Of a DNA stretch of 64,000 nt, positions 28,254-36,374 are shown piece after piece (within the stretch, counting starts at the first letter, position 1; each line of letters opens with the position of its first letter). Position numbers and translations under genes: made by a program. Under the pieces are notes generated by a model that saw nothing but the letters and a program-made list of their open reading frames with translations, ran no database searches and was not told the origin of the DNA. Source of the DNA: Pseudoxanthomonas suwonensis (GTDB taxonomy: Bacteria > Pseudomonadota > Gammaproteobacteria > Xanthomonadales > Xanthomonadaceae); the NCBI RefSeq assembly GCF_000972865.1, contig NZ_CP011144.1:2356001-2420000 (forward strand), given 5' to 3'.

Positions 28254-28901
28254 ATGACCGCCATACCGCTTTCCCGATTCGCTCTTCTGTTCTCGGCCCT
28301 GCTCATGGCAGGCTGCAGCGACGGCACCAGCAGCACGGACGCAAGCCTGGCCGACGGCGTGCAGACGCTCCCGGCAGTGAATGCATTCGGCGATCCCGCC
28401 GAAGCCCTTGCCTCCGGTGAGGTGGCGCAGCCACGCCGCACCCCGGATGTGGTCTACGTGCCCACGCCCGAACACGTGGTCGAGGCCATGCTCAAGCTGG
28501 GCGAGGTCAAGCGCGGCGACGTGCTCTACGACCTCGGCTCCGGCGATGGCCGCATCCCGATCGCCGCCGCCAGGAAGTTCGGCGTGCGCGGCACCGGCAT
28601 CGAAATCGATCCCGAGCGCATCCGCGAGGCCAATGCCAATGCACGGGAAGCCGGCGTCGCCGACCTGGTCACTTTCCGCGAGGAGGACCTGTTCGAAGCC
28701 GACTTCAGCGAGGCCACCGTGGTCACCCTGTACCTGCTGGACAGCCTCAACGAGAAACTGCGGCCCAAGTTGCTGGCCGAACTCAAGCCGGGCACGCGGA
28801 TCGTCAGCCACGACTTCCGCATGGGCGACTGGCAGCCCGAGCAGACGGTCGAAATTCCGCCCAGCACGATCTACCGCTGGACCATCCCGGAACGCGACTG
28901 A
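28254..28901 (+). CDS. Class I SAM-dependent methyltransferase with lipoprotein signal peptide
   Basis: A 215-residue protein whose first 20 residues (MTAIPLSRFALLFSALLMAG, then Cys21) form a clear type II signal peptide with lipobox LMAGC. After a low-complexity linker come PDVVYVPTPEHVVEAMLKLG and VLYDLGSGDGRIPIAAA (methyltransferase motif I), GTGIEIDP (motif II acidic residue) and a later DLFEADFSEATVVTLYLL. This fold resembles the small 'DOT1-like/N6-adenine-like' class I enzymes. Exported methyltransferases are odd because SAM is cytoplasmic; either the domain does something else in the periplasm or the leader is used differently. An earlier in-frame ATG at 28224 is possible. Confidence 0.8.
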   Translation: MTAIPLSRFALLFSALLMAGCSDGTSSTDASLADGVQTLPAVNAFGDPAEALASGEVAQPRRTPDVVYVPTPEHVVEAMLKLGEVKRGDVLYDLGSGDGRIPIAAARKFGVRGTGIEIDPERIREANANAREAGVADLVTFREEDLFEADFSEATVVTLYLLDSLNEKLRPKLLAELKPGTRIVSHDFRMGDWQPEQTVEIPPSTIYRWTIPERD

Positions 28902-28903
28902 AG

Positions 28904-29092
28904 AAGGGGCTAGAGGAAATATCTGCTTGAACCGCCAACCAGAGCGATCCTGACGGGAAAGGTGTCGCTACTCGCGATCTGCAAAGAGGGAGCCCAAAAG
29001 GGGTCAGGTTCATTTCTGAAAGGAGCCAGCAAGAAAAGGGGTCAGGTTCATTTGGCTAAAGGGGTCTGGCTGCCTCCGGCCCCTTTGGCCCG
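28904..29092. repeat. Cluster of three repeat fragments
   Basis: GAAGGGGCTAGAGGAAATAT (from 28904) is half of the AAAGGGGCCAGAGG palindrome. AAAAGGGGTCAGGTTCATTT occurs twice (28995 and 29036) in direct orientation. AAAGGGGTCTGG then GGCCCCTTTGGCC (29056-29092) ends the cluster. It separates the methyltransferase and S9 peptidase genes. Confidence 0.8.
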
Positions 29093-29137
29093 CGTCGTAT
29101 ACCCTGAGCGCTGCCATCGACGACCGGGGACCCCGTC

Positions 29138-31018
29138 ATGACCCAACTGCTCCGCTCCGCATCACTGGCCGCCTGCTTGGCCACGGCCCTGCTGTCGGCA
29201 CCCGCATCCGCCGCGCCCGCCGCCGACCCCGAGCTCGAGGCGCGCATCGCGGCCATGGGCCGCGTCGGTAGCGCCAGCGGCGCGCAGTATTCGCCGGACG
29301 GCAGGCAGATCGCCTACATCACCAACCTCAGCGGCGTGCCGCAGGTCTGGCGGATCCCGGCCGAAGGCGGCTATCCGCGGGCGGTGACGTCGGGCACCGA
29401 CCCCGCTTCGGGAGTGCGCTGGTCACCGGACGGCAGGCTCGCCTACGCGGTGTCGCCCGGCGGCGGTTACAACGCGGCCCTGCTGCTCACCTCCGCGGAC
29501 GGCACCGGGACGCGCGCGATCGACGACGACGGCGACGCCAACACCTTCGTCGGCGATTTCACCCGCGACGGCCGCTACGTGTTCGGCAGCAACGTGCGCG
29601 ATGCCGCCAGCATGGATGTCTGGATCTGGGATCCGCAGACCGGCAAGGCCCGCAACACGATCCAGATGGAAGGTCTCGGCAGCGCGCTCGACATCATCGG
29701 CGACCAGGCGCTGGTGACGCGGCTGGTCACACGCGGCAACAGCAACCTGTGGCTGGACGACCTGGCCACCGGCAAGAGCACCCTGCTGACCCCGCACGAA
29801 GGCTCGGCCAGCGTCGACGGGCTGTTTGGTGCCGATGCGTCGACGGTCTATCTCAACCACAACCTGGGCCTGGACCGCACGGTGTTCGCGCGCCTGGCCA
29901 TCGGCGCGGATGGCAAGCCTTCCGCACCGCAGACCCTGGCCAGCCGCGACGACGGCGAACTGCAGGGCTTCGCCCTGAGCGACGACAAACAGACCGCGCT
30001 GCTGGTCTGGAACATCGCCGGGCGCAACGAGCTGGAGCGCATCGACCTGCGCAGCGGCCGGCGCACGCCGCTGCCGGCGGCGCCGTCCGAACTGGTGTCC
30101 GGCATCGACTTCGCCCCCGACGGCCGCAGCGTGGTGCTGACGCTGTCCGGTTCGCAGGCGCCCGCGGACCTGTGGCGGCTGGACCTCGATGCCGGCACCT
30201 GGACGCGCCTGACCTGGAGCCCGCATCCGGGCGTGGACCTGGCGCAGCTGGTCAAGCCGGAACTGCGCACCTACACCGCCCACGACGGCCTGGAACTGTC
30301 GGGCTGGCTGTACCTGCCGAAGGACTTCCAGGCCCCGGGCCCGGTGGTGCTGAGCTTCCACGGCGGCCCCGAAAGCCAGGAGCGGCCCGCCTTCCGCGCC
30401 GACTACCAGGCACTGCTGGCCAGTGGCATCGGCGTGTTCGCGCCGAACATCCGCGGCTCGTCCGGCTTCGGCAAGGCGTTCATGCAGATGGACAATCATG
30501 AAGGCCGCTTCGACGCCAACCGCGACATCCAGTCCACCGCCGAGTTCCTGGTGCGCGAGGGCATCGGCGACAGGCAACGGCTGGGCATCATGGGTGGCAG
30601 CTACGGCGGCTACGCGACCATGGTCGGCGTCACCGAGTTCCCCGAGACTTTCGCCGCGGCGGTAAACCTGTTCGGCATGGTCAACTTCGAGACCTTCTTC
30701 TCGCAGAGCACGCCGTGGATGGGGGCGATCTCCGCCGGCGAGTACGGCGACCCGAAGACCCAGCGCCAGCTGCTGCGCGACCTGTCGCCGATCCACAAGC
30801 TCGACCGCGTCCGCACTCCGCTGATGGTGATGCACGGCGCCAACGACACCAACGTGCCGCTGGTGGAGGCCGAGCAGATCGTCGACACGCTCAAGCAGCG
30901 CGGCGTCGACGTCGAGTTCGTGCTGTTCCCGGACGAGGGCCACGGCTGGCGCAAGGAGGCCAACCGGGTGAAGTCGACGATGGAGATGACCCGGTTCTTC
31001 CGCGAGCACCTGCTGTGA
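29138..31018 (+). CDS. S9 family prolyl oligopeptidase-like peptidase, secreted
   Basis: A 626-residue protein with a Sec signal peptide (ACLATALLSAPASAAPA, cleaved near residue 26). The N-terminal two-thirds is a WD40/beta-propeller-like region with repeated YSPDGRQIAYIT, WSPDGRLAYAVS and FAPDGRSVVLTL blades. The C-terminal alpha/beta hydrolase has GPVVLSFHGGPESQ, the nucleophile elbow MGGSYGGYATM (Ser near 487), an aspartate in MHGANDTNVP and the histidine in DEGHGW, so the Ser-Asp-His triad is complete. It should cleave short peptides (acylaminoacyl-peptidase/DPP-IV branch) in the periplasm or outside the cell. Confidence 0.92.
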   Translation: MTQLLRSASLAACLATALLSAPASAAPAADPELEARIAAMGRVGSASGAQYSPDGRQIAYITNLSGVPQVWRIPAEGGYPRAVTSGTDPASGVRWSPDGRLAYAVSPGGGYNAALLLTSADGTGTRAIDDDGDANTFVGDFTRDGRYVFGSNVRDAASMDVWIWDPQTGKARNTIQMEGLGSALDIIGDQALVTRLVTRGNSNLWLDDLATGKSTLLTPHEGSASVDGLFGADASTVYLNHNLGLDRTVFARLAIGADGKPSAPQTLASRDDGELQGFALSDDKQTALLVWNIAGRNELERIDLRSGRRTPLPAAPSELVSGIDFAPDGRSVVLTLSGSQAPADLWRLDLDAGTWTRLTWSPHPGVDLAQLVKPELRTYTAHDGLELSGWLYLPKDFQAPGPVVLSFHGGPESQERPAFRADYQALLASGIGVFAPNIRGSSGFGKAFMQMDNHEGRFDANRDIQSTAEFLVREGIGDRQRLGIMGGSYGGYATMVGVTEFPETFAAAVNLFGMVNFETFFSQSTPWMGAISAGEYGDPKTQRQLLRDLSPIHKLDRVRTPLMVMHGANDTNVPLVEAEQIVDTLKQRGVDVEFVLFPDEGHGWRKEANRVKSTMEMTRFFREHLL

Positions 31019-31020
31019 AG

Positions 31021-31047
31021 CGCTTCCCGCCTTCGCGGGAATGACGA
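31021..31047. repeat. REP-like palindrome after S9 peptidase gene
   Basis: CGCTTCCCGCCTTCGCGGGA followed by ATGACGA lies just after the peptidase stop; CCCGC and GCGGG pair. It is an inverted relative of the element at 3331. Confidence 0.6.
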
Positions 31048-31304
31048 GCAAAAAAGGCGAATCGTTCAGGCCTTCCTGGAGAGGGCCCGTTTAGGCGCAG
31101 TTCTGGCGCTGGCCAGCTGGACGTGGGGCGTCCTGTCCGCGAATTACCCGGTTTCGTCGGCGTGGGCTGCGTCCGGTCGGTTGCGGTTTGCCGGGTATGG
31201 GTGCCCCGATAGCCTCCCGGTCTGCCAGCCTGGGGAATGCGATGCATCCGGCCGGCCTGCTGCCGACGGGTCTTGCCCGCTGCCTGGATCCACGGAGGAC
31301 ATCC

Positions 31305-32141
31305 ATGAAAAAAGCCCTGTTGATGGTGATCCTGTTCCTCCACAGCCTCGGGGTGCATGGCGAGAACCATAGGATCGAGGATGTCGAATTCATCAGCCAC
31401 GGCGACAGGCTGTCTGGATCGATAGTGTTTCCCGTCGACAGGGAGATACATTCCGCCGTGGTGTTCGTGCATGGCTCGGGAAAGCAGACAAGGAACATGC
31501 GCTGGGCCGAGGGTTTCGCCAGGGAAGGTGTGGCGGCCCTGGTTTACGACAAGCGGGGCGTCGGCAGGTCGGGGGGCGAGTACGAAGGCGAGCAGAGCGT
31601 TGGTGAAAGGAACATAGTCCTTCTGGCGGACGACGCGGTGTCGGCCTTGAACACGCTCTCCAGTCACCCTGCCTTGGAGGGTGTGCCTGTGGGTCTGGCA
31701 GGGATCAGTCAGGCGGGATGGATCGTTCCCCTGGCTGCGGAGAAAAGTGGCGTCGCGAGTTTCATGGTCCTGTGGAGCGGGCCTGTCTGCAAGGTCAGTG
31801 AAGAGGACATCTTCAGCAAATATACGGGGGACCTGGACGGGAAGAGGGTTCCAAGTTACTCCGAGGCCTTGGATTCAAGAAAGCAAAAATACATCTGGCC
31901 CGATTTCCTCGGGAAGGATTCGGATCCGAATGAAAGCCTGGCGAAACTCGGGATTCCCGGGCTTTGGATATTCGGGGGGCGAGATGGCAGCATCCCGGTC
32001 GACCTGTCCATCCAGAACCTGCAAAAACTGCGGGACGCCGGGCATGGGTACGACTACGTTCTGTTCTCCAGCCTGGGGCACAACAACATGCCTGAGACGT
32101 TCTCCGTAGCTACCGATTGGATCAAGAGATCATCGAAGTAG
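31305..32141 (+). CDS. Exported alpha/beta hydrolase
   Basis: A 278-residue protein with CGGAGGA upstream of the start. Residues 1-19 (MKKALLMVILFLHSLGVHG) are a Sec signal peptide. The fold shows VFVHGSGKQTRNM (oxyanion strand), LVYDKRGVGRSGG and the nucleophile elbow GLAGISQAGW, here GISQAG instead of GxSxGG, typical of the 'alpha/beta hydrolase family' dienelactone/acyl-hydrolase-like group. GGRDGSIPVD gives the acid and SSLGHNNMP the histidine. GC is lower and codon use less biased than the flanking genes, so it may be acquired. Substrate unknown. Confidence 0.85.
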   Translation: MKKALLMVILFLHSLGVHGENHRIEDVEFISHGDRLSGSIVFPVDREIHSAVVFVHGSGKQTRNMRWAEGFAREGVAALVYDKRGVGRSGGEYEGEQSVGERNIVLLADDAVSALNTLSSHPALEGVPVGLAGISQAGWIVPLAAEKSGVASFMVLWSGPVCKVSEEDIFSKYTGDLDGKRVPSYSEALDSRKQKYIWPDFLGKDSDPNESLAKLGIPGLWIFGGRDGSIPVDLSIQNLQKLRDAGHGYDYVLFSSLGHNNMPETFSVATDWIKRSSK

Positions 32142-32192
32142 CCACCCTTGGACAGCCCGTTTGATGCGTGGCGTGTGCGATAGAATCCCGCC

Positions 32193-32939
32193 ATGACCAT
32201 CGAATCCCAGTCCGACATCGAGGCCCTGCAGCGCATCGGCGGCATCGTCGCGCGCGTGCGCGAGGCGATGCTGGCCGCGGCCCGGCCGGGCATGACCACC
32301 GCCGAGCTGGACGTGATCGGCGAACGGCTGCTGGCCGAAGCCGGCGCACAGCCCGCGCCGCGGCTGACCTACGGCTTCCCCGGCGCGACCTGCATCAGTG
32401 TCAACGAGGAGGCCGCGCACGGCGTCCCGGGCGCGCGCGTGCTGCGGCCCGGCGACGTGCTCAACGTGGACGTGTCCGCCGAGCTGGACGGCTACTTCGC
32501 CGACACCGGCGGCACCCGGGTGCTGCCCTCGGCCTCGGCGCGCGACACGCGCCTGTGCCATGCGTCGCGCACCGCCCTGGCCGAGGCGTTGAAGGTGGCG
32601 CGCGCCGGGCAGCCGCTGAACCGCATCGGCGCGGCGATCGAGGCGACCGCGCGCCGCTTCGGCTTCCGGGTGATCGAGAACCTGGCCAGCCACGGCGTCG
32701 GCCGGGCCCTGCACGAAGAGCCGGGCCAGATCGCCGGCTACTACGACCCGGACGATACCCGCGTGCTGCACGAGGGCCTGGTGATCACCATCGAGCCGTT
32801 CCTCTCCACCCGCAGCCGCCTCGTGGACGAGGCCGACGATGGATGGACGCTGTTGGCGGCCCCGGGCAACCGCTCGGCGCAGTTCGAGCACACCCTGATC
32901 GTCACCCGCGGCGAGCCGATCGTGGTGACCGTGCACTGA
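32193..32939 (+). CDS. map: Type I methionine aminopeptidase
   Basis: A 248-residue cytoplasmic enzyme that removes the initiator methionine. All five metal ligands are visible: NVDVSAELDGYFADTGGT (two aspartates), ASHGVGRALHEEPG (histidine), ITIEPF and QFEHTLIV (two glutamates). Length fits the short type I class. The metal-site stretch SHGVGRALHEE deviates from the E. coli GHGIGRGFHEE pattern and the gene is not next to rpsB/tsf, so it may be a second, accessory copy rather than the housekeeping one. Confidence 0.9.
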   Translation: MTIESQSDIEALQRIGGIVARVREAMLAAARPGMTTAELDVIGERLLAEAGAQPAPRLTYGFPGATCISVNEEAAHGVPGARVLRPGDVLNVDVSAELDGYFADTGGTRVLPSASARDTRLCHASRTALAEALKVARAGQPLNRIGAAIEATARRFGFRVIENLASHGVGRALHEEPGQIAGYYDPDDTRVLHEGLVITIEPFLSTRSRLVDEADDGWTLLAAPGNRSAQFEHTLIVTRGEPIVVTVH

Positions 32940-32949
32940 GCTCAAGCAG

Positions 32950-33009
32950 AAAAGGGGTCAGGTTCATTTCTGGGTTGAGGAAATCCGGGAAATGAACCTG
33001 ACCCCTTTT
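32950..33009. repeat. GGGGTCAGGTTCATTTC palindrome, full copy
   Basis: AAAAGGGGTCAGGTTCATTT then C, an 18-base loop, and GAAATGAACCTGACCCCTTT then T: a perfect 21-bp stem 10 bases after the map stop. It probably acts as a terminator of map. Confidence 0.92.
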
Positions 33010-33182
33010 ATGCAACGCCGGCCCCGTGCCGGCGTTTTGCTTTCCGCGCCCTGTATGCCGGTACCGCCTGCGGGGCCGCGGCGCAGGATGTCCGCCTCGC
33101 TTTGCAGGACGCGTTGTTCCGGTCGACGGCGGTGCGGTCGGATCCGGCGGCCGTCGTTCCTTGTCCCGCAGGAGGAGTGGAA

Positions 33183-34058
33183 ATGGATGTCGTCAACCAT
33201 CGCATCGATGCGCTCTGGCACAAGCACACCAGCAACTACAGCCAGGGCAAGACCATCAAGCCGCGATTCATCGTGATGCATTACACGACCGGCTGGAGCG
33301 CGGAAAACAACCTGGCCTGGCTGCTAGGCAGGGCCGGCGGCAGCGGCAATACCGAGTCGAGCGCCCACATCCTGGTCGGGCGCGACGGCAAGGCCTGGCA
33401 GATCTGTCCGTTCAACCGGCGGGCCTGGCACGCTGGACCGTCGCGGCTGGGCACGGTTGCGGACCTGAACAGCCATGCGATCGGCATCGAGCTGCTCAAT
33501 CCCGGCTGGCTCAAGCCCGACGGCCACGGTGGCTGGGTCGACTACCACGGCAACAGACGCAGCACGCGCCAGCTGCAGTCGGACGGCGGCTATCTGCTGG
33601 CGCGCAATAGCAGGGTCGGGAGCGGGGAGCTGGCTTGGCCGCTGTACACCGATGCGCAACTCGATACCAGTCGGCAGATCTGCCTGGCGATCGCCAGGGC
33701 CTATCCGATCCACGAGATCGTCACGCACGAAGAAGTCGACACGCGGGGGTGGAAGACCGATCCGGGGCCGGCGTTCCCGCTGGACAGCTTCCGGTCGCTG
33801 GTCGACGACTACGGACGCGAATCGGCGCAACCGCGCTACAAGGTGAGCGCCTCGCGCCTGAACCTGCGCGGCGGTCCGGCCACGAGCTACGAACTGGTCG
33901 ATCCACCGGGCCAGCTGCAGCAGGGCACGCTCGTGGAGGCACTGCGCCACGAGGGAGACTGGGCCTACGTCCAGGTCGTCCGTGAAGGCAGTCGCGCCCA
34001 GGCGGGCGCCACGGTCACCGGCTGGGTACATTCGGCCTACCTGCAGCGGCAGTGGTGA
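33183..34058 (+). CDS. N-acetylmuramoyl-L-alanine amidase (Amidase_2) with SH3-like domain
   Basis: A 291-residue protein after AGGAGGAG. Residues 25-190 are an Amidase_2/PGRP-like zinc amidase: FIVMHYTTGW (first His), SAHILVGRDGKAWQICPFNRR AWHAG (second region, read in two parts), SHAIGIELLNPG and ETVTHEE-like IVTHEEVDTRGWKTDPGP, giving the third ligand and acid. The last 65 residues (YKVSASRLNLRGGPATSYEL ... GWVHSAYL) are a bacterial SH3 cell-wall-binding domain. It cuts the bond between muramic acid and the stem peptide. No signal peptide is seen at the chosen start, so it might be released by lysis, by another secretion route, or be toxin-like. Confidence 0.88.
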   Translation: MDVVNHRIDALWHKHTSNYSQGKTIKPRFIVMHYTTGWSAENNLAWLLGRAGGSGNTESSAHILVGRDGKAWQICPFNRRAWHAGPSRLGTVADLNSHAIGIELLNPGWLKPDGHGGWVDYHGNRRSTRQLQSDGGYLLARNSRVGSGELAWPLYTDAQLDTSRQICLAIARAYPIHEIVTHEEVDTRGWKTDPGPAFPLDSFRSLVDDYGRESAQPRYKVSASRLNLRGGPATSYELVDPPGQLQQGTLVEALRHEGDWAYVQVVREGSRAQAGATVTGWVHSAYLQRQW

Positions 34059-34138
34059 ACAGGCCAAAGGGGACGGGGGAAATAAGCGCATGGCCGGACA
34101 GATGCTTGCCGGGCCGCTCGAATGCCGCTGCACGAAAA

Positions 34139-34264
34139 TAAAAGGGGTCAATAAAAGGGGTCGGGTACATTTACTTCAGAAAAAGGGGCCAGTAAAAAGG
34201 GGACAGGTCCATATCCTTGCGTCCCTCGTTTGGGAGAGTCGGGAAAATGAACCTGACCCCTTTT
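34139..34264. repeat. Composite of repeat arms including one full palindrome with a one-unit loop
   Basis: Three GGGG-C-CA arms (34142, 34156, 34183) precede AAAAAGGGGACAGGTCCATA (34194) whose partner arm GGGAAAATGAACCTGACCCC then TTTT ends at 34264. The loop carries one copy of a TCCTTGCGT 9-mer that is multiplied in the copy at 35917. Confidence 0.8.
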
Positions 34265-34327
34265 GGGTCTCCTGATTCTTCCCGTCGCGCGGCGTATCCT
34301 TTCCGGAAAACCAATCCGGAGCCGATC

Positions 34328-34765
34328 ATGCGCAGCGTCCTGCTTCCTGTCGTCCTGCTGACCGCGGCGGGCCTTGCCCATGCCGGTGAGCCTGTCCGCT
34401 ACGGCGAACCGTTGCCCGACACCGCGGCAGTGCCCCTGTCCGAGGCGTTGGCCGCGTTCGACCAGCACGCAGGAAAGCAGCAGCGCTATAGCGGCCGCAT
34501 CACCCAGGTCTGCCAGGCCAAGGGTTGCTGGATCGTGCTGGAGGACAACGGCCAGACCGCGCGGGTGATGTTCAAGGACCACGCGTTCCTGATCCCGAAG
34601 GACAGCAGCGGTCACGCGGAGGCGGTCGGTGTGCTCTCGCGCAAGGAACTCACGCCCGAGCAGCTCGAACACCTGCGCGAGGACAGCAAGGGGCTGGAGG
34701 TTTCGCCGGTCGAATACCGGATCCTGGCCGAGGGCGTGGAGATCGAGGCCGTGCCGACATCCTGA
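34328..34765 (+). CDS. DUF4920-family periplasmic protein
   Basis: A 145-residue protein with a Sec signal peptide (MRSVLLPVVLLTAAGLAHAG). The mature part has YSGRITQVCQAKGCWIVLED and ARVMFKDHAFLIPKD, the conserved body of DUF4920, where paired cysteines (CxxxxC) may bind metal or form a disulfide. Function unknown; members often sit with respiratory or copper genes, but no such neighbour is present here. It lies between two palindromic repeats, so it is probably monocistronic. Confidence 0.85.
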   Translation: MRSVLLPVVLLTAAGLAHAGEPVRYGEPLPDTAAVPLSEALAAFDQHAGKQQRYSGRITQVCQAKGCWIVLEDNGQTARVMFKDHAFLIPKDSSGHAEAVGVLSRKELTPEQLEHLREDSKGLEVSPVEYRILAEGVEIEAVPTS

Positions 34766-34831
34766 TCCGGCGACGTGGTACCCCCGCTACGCCCCTTGCG
34801 GACCTAAGCCGTCCCGGTCCCGAAGCCGAAG

Positions 34832-34913
34832 AAGGGGCCCATAAAGGAGTCAGGTACATTTCCTTGCATTCCTTCGCTTGGGAGGGTTGGGAAAAATGAA
34901 CCTGACCCCTTTT
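34832..34913. repeat. GGGGTCAGGT palindrome with two loop 9-mers
   Basis: AAAGGAGTCAGGTACATTTC (from 34842) pairs with GAAAAATGAACCTGACCCCT then TTT (to 34913). The loop has CCTTGCATT CCTTCGCTT, two imperfect copies of the 9-mer. Confidence 0.85.
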
Positions 34914-34966
34914 GATCGGTTCCTAGGCCCGAAGCAACAAGTCGACCCATCCCAAGGGAACTCCCC

Positions 34967-35446
34967 ATGAAGACGACGTTCGCCCTCTTGCTGGCTGTGG
35001 TCGCGTTCCAGGCCACACCTGCACATGCCGAATCGGCCGTGTCTCCGCTGGTGGGTCGCTGGGCCATCGAGGTCGCGACATTGCCGATACCACCAGAAGC
35101 GCGGCCGAAGAGCGTGATCCTCGAGTTCCAGGACGCGGGCAACGGGAACTGGGCCACGCACGTGGAGATCGTGCATCAGAGCGGCGAAACCATGCGCGCC
35201 GAGGCGACGTTGCCGCTCGACGGCACACCGGGATCGATCGCCGGCAACTACTGGGCCGACGTTTCCGCGATGAAGATGCCTGCCCCGAACGTGCTGGTGA
35301 TGCAGCTGGTCGACGACGGAGCGCCGGCTTCCACGCGCATCTATTCGGTGGCCGCGGACAGCGGGACGTTGACCGAGACCAAGGCCTTCTTCGGCAGCGA
35401 CGGCACGCCGATCCTGCAGACCATCACCTTCCACCGCGTGCCGTAG
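34967..35446 (+). CDS. Secreted protein of unknown function
   Basis: A 159-residue protein with AAGGGAA before the start and a Sec signal peptide (MKTTFALLLAVVAFQATPAHA). The mature domain starts VSPLVGRWAIEVATLPIPPE and continues with alternating strands ending TPILQTITFHRV, like the lipocalin-type 'GxW' family of small periplasmic barrels; the GRW motif supports that reading. I do not recognise a named family. Confidence 0.75.
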   Translation: MKTTFALLLAVVAFQATPAHAESAVSPLVGRWAIEVATLPIPPEARPKSVILEFQDAGNGNWATHVEIVHQSGETMRAEATLPLDGTPGSIAGNYWADVSAMKMPAPNVLVMQLVDDGAPASTRIYSVAADSGTLTETKAFFGSDGTPILQTITFHRVP

Positions 35447-35460
35447 CGAAGGCCGCGACC

Positions 35461-35676
35461 TCAAGGCTCGCCGAAGCCGCGGCTCGACTGCGCCGCCGCG
35501 CGCGGCGCGTACGCGAGGTCCGGATCGGCGCCGGCGAACACGGGGTCGCCATGCGGCGGGGTCCGGTCGCCGGCATCGGGCACGGCGGCCGTCGGTGCCG
35601 TGGCCTTGCGGCGCTGCCAGGCCTGGTAGGCGAGGAGGCCGACAACGCCCAGGGCCAGGGTCTTGAGCATGCTCAT
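35461..35676 (-). CDS. Small membrane-anchored protein, unknown
   Basis: A 71-residue protein with GGAGATCC before its ATG. Residues 3-20 (MLKTLALGVVGLLAYQAW) form one membrane helix, followed by basic QRRK and a low-complexity Pro/Ala/Asp-rich tail predicted to be disordered. Convergent with the preceding secreted protein gene. Function unknown. Confidence 0.7.
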   Translation of the reverse strand: MSMLKTLALGVVGLLAYQAWQRRKATAPTAAVPDAGDRTPPHGDPVFAGADPDLAYAPRAAAQSSRGFGEP

Positions 35677-35848
35677 CGCGGATCTCCAGCATCGGGAAGC
35701 GGTGCTCAGGTTGACCCGGCGGGAGTGATCCAGCCGTGACCTGGGGATCAATGCAACGTTCACGGCTCCGGCGGCGGCCTCCTCGGGGCACCAACTCTCC
35801 GCAACTCCAGGGCTGCCTTCCGGTCGCTGGTCCACAGCCTCTCCTGGC

Positions 35849-36026
35849 GAATGAACCTGACCCCTTTTACTGGCAGCCTCTCCAGGCGCACCCGCGGGCC
35901 GAGTCCACTATGTCCATAAAAAGGGTCAGGTACATTTCCTTGCGTTCCTTGCGTTCCTTGCGTTCCTTGCGTTCCCTGCATTCCTTGGCTTGGGATAGCC
36001 GGGAAAATGAACCTGACCCCTTTTTG
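35849..36026. repeat. Repeat half-copy plus palindrome with expanded 9-bp tandem loop
   Basis: GAATGAACCTGACCCCTTTT (35849-35868) is one arm. AAAAGGGTCAGGTACATTTC (35918) and GAAAATGAACCTGACCCCTT then TTT (36004-36026) form a second hairpin. In its loop the 9-mer TTCCTTGCG is repeated four times exactly (35936-35971) and twice imperfectly (35972-35989). Confidence 0.88.
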
Positions 36027-36107
36027 GGAAGGGTCCCGGACCGCGGTTGGTGGGCGTAACATGCGTCTGTCGCTTGCCAGCGCGCAGGACCGTCCGGAGG
36101 CCCCGTG

Positions 36108-36335
36108 ATGTCCAGGACCACCCAGCCCGTTTCGCCCCGCAAGCCGGCAGGGGCGGTATCGAAGAACGCATCGGCGTCAGCGGTGAAGAAACAGTCCGCG
36201 GTGAAGCGGCCCACCATGGAGACGGCGTCCCGGACCGTCGCACCGAAGAAGAAGCCGGCGCCCCGGCCCTCGCCAGGCAAGCGCAGCGAGGTCAAGGACG
36301 CGCACGATCGGTATGCCAACGTGGAGATCGGCTGA
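36108..36335 (+). CDS. Small basic lysine/proline-rich protein
   Basis: A 75-residue protein (MSRTTQPVSPRKPAGAVSKN...) with a Lys/Pro/Ala/Ser-rich, highly basic and probably disordered sequence, ending DAHDRYANVEIG. GTG directly before the ATG is an alternative start. Such basic tails occur in histone-like or nucleoid proteins, but there is no recognisable domain. Its short length and compositional bias make it less certain than its neighbours. Confidence 0.5.
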   Translation: MSRTTQPVSPRKPAGAVSKNASASAVKKQSAVKRPTMETASRTVAPKKKPAPRPSPGKRSEVKDAHDRYANVEIG

Positions 36336-36374
36336 CCGTTCCTTCGTTTCTCCGTCCGCTGGACAGCGCCGGCC

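Noticed and set aside
35936..35989. Short regular repeats suggesting a CRISPR array
   Set aside because: The unit is only 9 bases without spacers, inside the loop of a known palindrome, and there are no cas genes.
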